This document shows, piece by piece, positions 6,498 through 9,902 of a stretch of 9,902 nt of DNA (position 1 is the first letter of the stretch; every line of letters begins with the position of its first letter). Origin of the DNA: HyVt-105 sp049975425 (GTDB lineage Bacteria; Bacteroidota; Bacteroidia; Bacteroidales; VadinHA17); NCBI GenBank assembly GCA_049975425.1, contig JBNGDI010000064.1:1-9902 (forward strand), written 5' to 3'. Position numbers and translations under genes: made by a program. The notes beneath the pieces were generated by a model that did not search any database, had not been told where the DNA came from, and saw nothing but the letters and a program-made list of their open reading frames with translations.

Positions 6498-7370
6498 CTA
6501 CCGGTTCAATACTTTTTTTACGGTTCTTCCGATATCGGCAGGAGATTCCACCACATGGATCCCGCATTCGCGCATGATCTGCATTTTGGCCGCAGCGGTA
6601 TCGTCTTTTCCTCCGATGATAGCCCCTGCATGACCCATTCGCCTTCCCTTCGGGGCGGTTTGTCCTGCAATGAAACCTACCACTGGCTTGGTTCCGTTTT
6701 CCCTGATCCACAGAGCGGCTTCATTTTCCATATTGCCACCTATTTCACCGATCATGACAATGGCTTCCGTTTCCGGATCGTCCATCAGCAACCGGATGGC
6801 ATCCAGGGTGCTGGTACCCACAATGGGATCTCCTCCTATGCCGATGCATGTCGACTGTCCCAGGCCCGATTGGGTGATCTGGTCAACGGCTTCATAGGTA
6901 AGGGTGCCTGAACGGCTGACAATACCCACGGTTCCCTTTCGGTGTATGAATCCGGGCATGATGCCCGCCTTTGCCTCTCCCGGTGTGATCACCCCGGGGC
7001 AGTTCGGACCTACCAGAACAACAGGGCGGTCTTTCAGGAACTCCTTCACCCTGACCATATCCCGGGTCGGGATCCCTTCGGTGATGGTGATAATGACACG
7101 GATACCGGCATCGGCCGCTTCCATGACAGCGTCGGCAGCGAAAGCGGGTGGAACGAAGATCACCGAAGTATCCGCTCCTGTTTCTTTTACCGCTTCTTCC
7201 ACGGTATTGAATACCGGCCGGTCAAGATGAACGGTGCCCCCCTTGCCGGGAGTAACACCTCCAACCACCCGGGTTCCGTATTCAATCATCTGGGTGGCGT
7301 GAAAGGTCCCCTCGCTTCCGGTAAAACCCTGGACAATTACACGCGAATTTTTGTTGATCAATACGCTCAT
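6498..7370 (-). CDS. sucD: Succinyl-CoA ligase (ADP- or GDP-forming), alpha subunit
   Basis: SucD is the CoA-binding and phosphohistidine subunit of succinyl-CoA synthetase. With SucC it interconverts succinyl-CoA and succinate coupled to nucleotide phosphorylation in the TCA cycle. The ATG at 7370 gives 290 residues, the normal length, beginning MSVLINKNSRVIVQGFTG. An in-frame TTG at 7397 would add nine residues and is rejected because family members start at this point. Seen in the sequence are the CoA-binding GFTGSEGTFHA (near 15-25), GPNCPGVI with Cys124, SRSGTLTYEA, GIGGDPIVGT, and the active-site GHAGAIIGG with His247 as the phosphorylated residue. All catalytic features are intact. sucC is not adjacent: a CNNM protein gene lies 45 bases upstream and sir2 29 bases downstream. 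Many Bacteroidota separate the two subunit genes, so this is not evidence of loss. Confidence 0.96.
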   Translation of the reverse strand: MSVLINKNSRVIVQGFTGSEGTFHATQMIEYGTRVVGGVTPGKGGTVHLDRPVFNTVEEAVKETGADTSVIFVPPAFAADAVMEAADAGIRVIITITEGIPTRDMVRVKEFLKDRPVVLVGPNCPGVITPGEAKAGIMPGFIHRKGTVGIVSRSGTLTYEAVDQITQSGLGQSTCIGIGGDPIVGTSTLDAIRLLMDDPETEAIVMIGEIGGNMENEAALWIRENGTKPVVGFIAGQTAPKGRRMGHAGAIIGGKDDTAAAKMQIMRECGIHVVESPADIGRTVKKVLNR

Positions 7371-7415
7371 CGGTGCAAATTTGAATGAGGACTGCAAGAT
7401 ACTTAAAAATATTTT

Positions 7416-8453
7416 TCATTCACGACCGCCCGGATTCCTCTTTTTCCAAAGTTCACGGGCCAGTTGCTGCAGGTCGGTATGTACATCGGTTTCGTCCAGT
7501 ATCTCCATTCCGGTCATGGTTTCGAAAATATCTTCCTGGGTCACCACGCCGGCCACTTCCCCGTATTCGTCTACCACCAGGGCAATGTGCTCACGGGCAG
7601 CCAGCATTTTCTGGTACAGGCCCATAACCGGAAGTCCTTCGTACACAATCATCAGGTCCCGCTTCAGATCGCCCAGTTTCTTCCGGTGCCTGTCTCTGGC
7701 CAGGTTTTCCAGGGCTTCCGATTTCAGGAAATATCCGGTGATGTTATCGGGTTCGTTTTTCCACAGAAGAATGCGCGAAACGGGAATGTCATTCATTTTC
7801 TGAAGGAATCCGCGGAGCTGCATATTTTCCGGCAGACTGATCAGTACCGTGCGGGGTGTCATGATGGAGGATACGGGAATGTTTCTGAGCCGCAGAAGGT
7901 TGTAAATGGTTTTCGATTCATTTTCCGCCAGCACGCCTTCCTGTTTTCCGATATTTGCCATGGCCGCCATTTCGTCGCGGCTCAGGGTGACCATGTGCTT
8001 TCCGGAAGTAATCAGTCGTGTGATCTGATTTGAAAGCCATACCAGGGGATACATGATGAACATGATAAACCTGAGCACCGGCACCAGGGGAATGCTTAGC
8101 TGCCGGTTCCATAAAGCCCCGATGGTTTTTGGAATGATCTCCGACAACACCAGGATCAGCAGGGTCAGCACGGCCGATATAACCCCGAACCAGGCTTCTC
8201 CGAATACCAGGGTGGCCTGGGCGCCGACGCCGGCGGCTCCAATGGTATGAGCGATGGTATTCAATGAAAGAATGGCAGCCAGCGGAGAGGATATGTTTTT
8301 CTTGATTTTCCTCAATTGCCCGGCCAGCCGGCTTCCCTGCTGAGACAGGGTTTCCAGGTAGGATGGCGGTACGGATAGCAGCACCGCTTCCAGGATCGAG
8401 CAAAGAAAGGAGATTCCCAGCGCCAGGAGCAGGTATACGATCAGCAGGGTCAT
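7416..8453 (-). CDS. CNNM (DUF21) transmembrane protein with paired CBS domains
   Basis: A 345-residue membrane protein of the CNNM/CorC family, members of which are associated with Mg2+ or Co2+ efflux and homeostasis. The N-terminal CNNM domain has hydrophobic segments near 3-27, 56-80, 88-106 and 122-148, and carries the signature SEIIPKTIG (104-112). A linker with KQEGVLAENESKTIYNLL (170-187) leads to two CBS motifs, roughly 194-250 (VSSIMTPRT) and 265-318 (LVVDEYGEVAGVVTQEDIFE). CBS pairs commonly bind adenine nucleotides and gate transport. The protein ends soon after the second CBS domain and lacks the CorC_HlyC (transporter-associated) domain of longer relatives such as CorC/HlyC, so it is the short form. 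Older annotation may call it hemolysin; that is misleading. It is separated from the SDR gene by 127 bases and from sucD by 45. Confidence 0.9.
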   Translation of the reverse strand: MTLLIVYLLLALGISFLCSILEAVLLSVPPSYLETLSQQGSRLAGQLRKIKKNISSPLAAILSLNTIAHTIGAAGVGAQATLVFGEAWFGVISAVLTLLILVLSEIIPKTIGALWNRQLSIPLVPVLRFIMFIMYPLVWLSNQITRLITSGKHMVTLSRDEMAAMANIGKQEGVLAENESKTIYNLLRLRNIPVSSIMTPRTVLISLPENMQLRGFLQKMNDIPVSRILLWKNEPDNITGYFLKSEALENLARDRHRKKLGDLKRDLMIVYEGLPVMGLYQKMLAAREHIALVVDEYGEVAGVVTQEDIFETMTGMEILDETDVHTDLQQLARELWKKRNPGGRE

Positions 8454-8550
8454 ACTGCAGAATTCTTTAAGCTTTGAAGATACAAAACTTTAGGATGTAA
8501 TTCCCGGCAATACAGAACGGCTTTTGCTGAAGAGCACTCTGACGGCAACC

Positions 8551-8565
8551 GCAACAGTCTGTTGC
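8551..8565. repeat. 15-base inverted repeat between the SDR and CNNM genes
   Basis: GCAACAGTCTGTTGC is a dyad with seven paired bases on each side of a single central base. It sits in the 127-base gap downstream of the SDR stop and upstream of the CNNM start. A wider pair, AGAGCA (8531-8536) with TGCTCT (8563-8568), partly competes with it. No T-run follows on the minus strand, so a simple terminator is unlikely. It could be an operator for the CNNM-sucD unit or a 3'-end RNA structure for the SDR transcript. Confidence 0.4.
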
Positions 8566-8580
8566 TCTGCTTTCTTCTGT

Positions 8581-9387
8581 TCATTTGAACGGGGATTCAG
8601 GTTCCCGGGCCATGTGGTTGTATACAATGCGGTCGAGCCGGGAAGGGAACCACTTTTTAAACCAGTAGGTAAATTTCCCCTCGAAGGTCAGCACCACAAA
8701 ACGTTTTCTTTTTTCTATACCACGAACGATGCGGCGGGCTACCTCTTCGGCCTTCATCATTTTTTCCTCCTTTCGCGGCGATTCTCCCTGTGCAGAACCA
8801 TCGGCCACAAGCGCGGTCCTGCGGATATTCGATTCGGTAAATCCCGGGCAGAAGATCATCACGTGCAGGCCCTGCCTCAGGGTTTCTATCCTCAGAGTTT
8901 CCAGAAAACCATGCATGGCAAATTTCGAGGCGGAATAACCCGTGCGCGCCGGCAGCCCATGAATGCCTGCCACCGACGAAATTCCCGTTACCGACCCCCG
9001 GCTTTCCAGAAGATACGGCAGGGCATATTTGGTGCAATACACCGTACCCCAGAAATTCACATCCATCAGCTTTTTCATTACCCTGAGATCGAGATCGGCA
9101 AACAGGGCCCTCATTGACACTCCCGCATTGTTGATCAGGATATCGATTTTGCCGTATTTTCCTACGGCAGCTTCCACCAGTTTCCGGCAATCCTCTTCTT
9201 CAGAAACATCGGTGGGAACGGCCAGACAGTCGGCTCCTTTTTCCTCCAGCTCCTTCACAATGGAATTCAACCTTTCCTGGCTCCGGGCTGCCAGCACCAC
9301 CCTGTTTCCGCAGGCGGCAAATTCCCTTGCGGCAGCCAGTCCTATACCCGAGGAAGCACCTGTAATGATAACCACTTTGTTTTTCAT
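8581..9387 (-). CDS. Short-chain dehydrogenase/reductase (SDR), NADP(H)-type
   Basis: A 268-residue classical SDR. The start at 9387 (MKNKVVIITGASSGIG) is chosen because it places the nucleotide-binding strand at the very N-terminus. An in-frame GTG at 9474 would add 29 residues with no family resemblance and would run into the divergent tRNA-Lys promoter. Motifs are TGASSGIG (9-16), NNAG (86-89), N111, and the catalytic S138, Y151, K155. AARSQERL after the second strand has arginine at 35, which favours NADP(H). The basic, aromatic C-terminus (FTYWFKKWFPSRLDRIVYNHM, near 239-259) resembles the membrane-associating tail of DHRS7-like and related reductases. The substrate cannot be told; a carbonyl or acyl group on a lipid is possible. 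It is the first gene of the minus-strand block, and a 127-base gap to the CNNM gene suggests a separate transcript. Confidence 0.9.
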   Translation of the reverse strand: MKNKVVIITGASSGIGLAAAREFAACGNRVVLAARSQERLNSIVKELEEKGADCLAVPTDVSEEEDCRKLVEAAVGKYGKIDILINNAGVSMRALFADLDLRVMKKLMDVNFWGTVYCTKYALPYLLESRGSVTGISSVAGIHGLPARTGYSASKFAMHGFLETLRIETLRQGLHVMIFCPGFTESNIRRTALVADGSAQGESPRKEEKMMKAEEVARRIVRGIEKRKRFVVLTFEGKFTYWFKKWFPSRLDRIVYNHMAREPESPFK

Positions 9388-9437
9388 AAATGCGAAATTG
9401 GTTAGGTTACAAAAATGGGATTTTTTTGGAAAAAGGT

Positions 9438-9469
9438 TTTGGTTAACCGGATATTTTGGCGTATTTTTG
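9438..9469 (+). promoter_or_regulatory. Bacteroidota-type promoter of tRNA-Lys
   Basis: A -33 element TTTG (9438-9441) and a -7 element TATTTTTG (9462-9469, exact match to TAnnTTTG) are separated by 20 bases, the spacing preferred by the Bacteroidota primary sigma factor. Transcription would begin near 9475, about 20 bases before the mature tRNA-Lys 5' end. This is the best-formed promoter in the window and supports the phylum assignment. Confidence 0.75.
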
Positions 9470-9495
9470 CCCACCGAAAAAAACAGAAAAGTACC

Positions 9496-9568
9496 GATTC
9501 AGTAGCTCAGTTGGTAGAGCACATCCCTTTTAAGGATGGGGTCCTGGGTTCGATCCCCAGCTGAATCA
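9496..9568 (+). tRNA. tRNA-Lys, anticodon TTT
   Basis: The sequence folds into a complete 73-base cloverleaf. The acceptor stem is GATTCAG/CTGAATC with discriminator A, the D-arm is GCTC/GAGC, the anticodon stem is CATCC/GGATG with loop CTTTTAA, and the T-arm is CTGGG/CCCAG around TTCGATC. Anticodon TTT reads AAA and AAG lysine codons. No CCA is encoded (the next bases are CACA). It is the only confident plus-strand gene, it diverges from the SDR gene, and it is flanked by its own promoter and terminator. Confidence 0.97.
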
Positions 9569-9578
9569 CAAAGAAAAG

Positions 9579-9603
9579 GCGGCCGGATGGCCGCTTTTTT
9601 TTT
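9579..9603 (+). terminator. Strong intrinsic terminator after tRNA-Lys
   Basis: GCGGCC (9579-9584), loop GGAT, GGCCGC (9589-9594) form a perfect 6-bp GC stem followed by nine consecutive T residues (9595-9603). An A-run (9574-9577) lies just before the stem and could extend pairing with the T-run. It begins 10 bases after the tRNA 3' end. Confidence 0.92.
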
Positions 9604-9818
9604 GAGGTATGGGAAGTGAATGGTGAATGGTTCATTGTATATGGTTAAATGAATTGGGATAGGAGGATCATTTTGTGTCTGTTGATCGCATCACCGGCTC
9701 CGGGGTTTCCGCCATGATGGAAAAACCTGCGGTGCAATTTCTTCGGGTACTTCCTGATCCTTATTCGCTGGCACACTCACCTGTTACGGTCAGGTTGAAA
9801 GGAAGGTCCAAGAAATAA
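9604..9818. other. Intergenic stretch after the tRNA-Lys terminator, no convincing gene
   Basis: No recognisable protein or RNA gene is seen here. A short tandem repeat of GTGAATG occurs at 9616-9629. A 47-codon plus-strand frame (GTG at 9675 to TAA at 9818) is preceded by AGGAGGA at 9661-9667, but its translation resembles nothing I know. A 40-codon minus-strand frame opens across part of the same bases, which suggests chance openness or a decayed gene. I see no copy of the tRNA-Lys 3' end that would mark an integration site. Confidence 0.5.
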
Positions 9819-9820
9819 TA

Positions 9821-9848
9821 TATCTACGTAGGTATCTACGTAGATATC
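9821..9848. repeat. Tandem 12-base palindromic repeat, candidate operator
   Basis: TATCTACGTAG occurs twice at a 12-base period (9821-9831 and 9833-9843), and a third partial unit begins with TATC at 9845. The second unit with its flank forms the perfect 14-bp palindrome TATCTACGTAGATA (9833-9846). The first gives the same palindrome with one mismatched pair. Two equally spaced palindromes just upstream of a candidate promoter are typical of a site for a dimeric regulator. The regulator itself is not identifiable here. Confidence 0.55.
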
Positions 9849-9856
9849 TGGCTTTG

Positions 9857-9889
9857 TTGTGATATAATCAGCAATTTCTTGTATATTTG
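9857..9889 (+). promoter_or_regulatory. Candidate promoter reading out of the right edge
   Basis: TATATTTG (9882-9889) is an exact match to the Bacteroidota -7 consensus. TTG at 9857-9859 lies 22 bases upstream, and an alternative TTTG at 9853-9856 lies 25 bases upstream; both spacings are slightly long. An ATG at 9896 is only 6 bases past the box, so the true start codon is more likely beyond the window. The palindromic repeat ends about 33 bases upstream of the -7 box. Confidence 0.4.
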
Positions 9890-9902
9890 GAAAAAATGCT
9901 GT

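Noticed and set aside
7371..7397. Extended sucD start at a TTG (7397)
   Set aside because: SucD proteins start at the MSVL-like position given by the ATG at 7370; the nine extra residues are not family-like.
7402..7415. AT-only palindrome (AAAAATATTTTT) between the CNNM and sucD genes as a terminator
   Set aside because: A pure A-T hairpin with no proper loop would be unstable, and the 45-base spacing suggests co-transcription.
9388..9474. N-terminal extension of the SDR gene to a GTG at 9474
   Set aside because: The extra 29 residues precede the usual SDR N-terminus, show no family resemblance and would overlap the -7 box region of the tRNA-Lys promoter. The ATG at 9387 fits the family.
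9496..9902. Integration site (att) at the tRNA-Lys 3' end
   Set aside because: No direct repeat of the tRNA 3' end and no integrase gene are present in the window; the terminator directly follows the tRNA.
1..9902. CRISPR array, insertion sequence, toxin-antitoxin or phage-defence genes
   Set aside because: No regularly spaced repeats, transposase, nuclease or small paired toxin-antitoxin frames were recognised on either strand.

Overview
The window looks like a chromosomal housekeeping segment of a Bacteroidota genome, probably a Bacteroidales/Marinilabiliales-type organism of moderate GC. Four things point there. FabG has the N-terminal and core sequence style of Bacteroidales FabG. Three genes in tandem resemble the DUF6340 lipoprotein family, which I know only from Bacteroidota. 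Several exact matches to the Bacteroidota -7 promoter element (TAnnTTTG) lie in front of genes. Most coding sequences lack an obvious Shine-Dalgarno sequence. This assignment rests on recognition, not on a database search.

All eight confident protein genes are on the minus strand, so the order of transcription runs from right to left. They are: an SDR oxidoreductase (8581-9387); a CNNM/CBS membrane protein (7416-8453); succinyl-CoA ligase alpha subunit sucD (6498-7370); a Sir2-type protein deacylase (5698-6468); fabG (4917-5663); three paralogous DUF6340-like lipoproteins (3847-4824, 2735-3814, 1723-2754); and an M48/Ste24-type membrane metallopeptidase (251-1489). Two minus-strand tRNA genes, Thr(CGT) and Gly(CCC), follow the peptidase and end at a hairpin terminator. 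The only confident plus-strand gene is tRNA-Lys(TTT) at 9496-9568, which diverges from the SDR gene, has a good Bacteroidota promoter and ends in a strong intrinsic terminator.

Spacing suggests a transcription unit CNNM-sucD-sir2-fabG (gaps of 45, 29 and 34 bases), possibly continuing across 92 bases into the lipoprotein trio. The trio is tight: 32 bases between the first two, and a 20-base overlap between the second and third. sucD, sir2 and fabG share an acyl-CoA/NAD(P) theme: TCA-cycle succinyl-CoA interconversion, NAD-dependent lysine deacylation, and fatty-acid elongation. sucC is absent from the window.

The least understood parts are the divergent lipoprotein trio and the right-hand end (9604-9902). 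That end has no convincing gene. It carries a tandem 12-base repeat built on a palindrome (TATCTACGTAGATA), with a candidate promoter just downstream reading out of the window. I found no clear novel defence, mobile or CRISPR system here.
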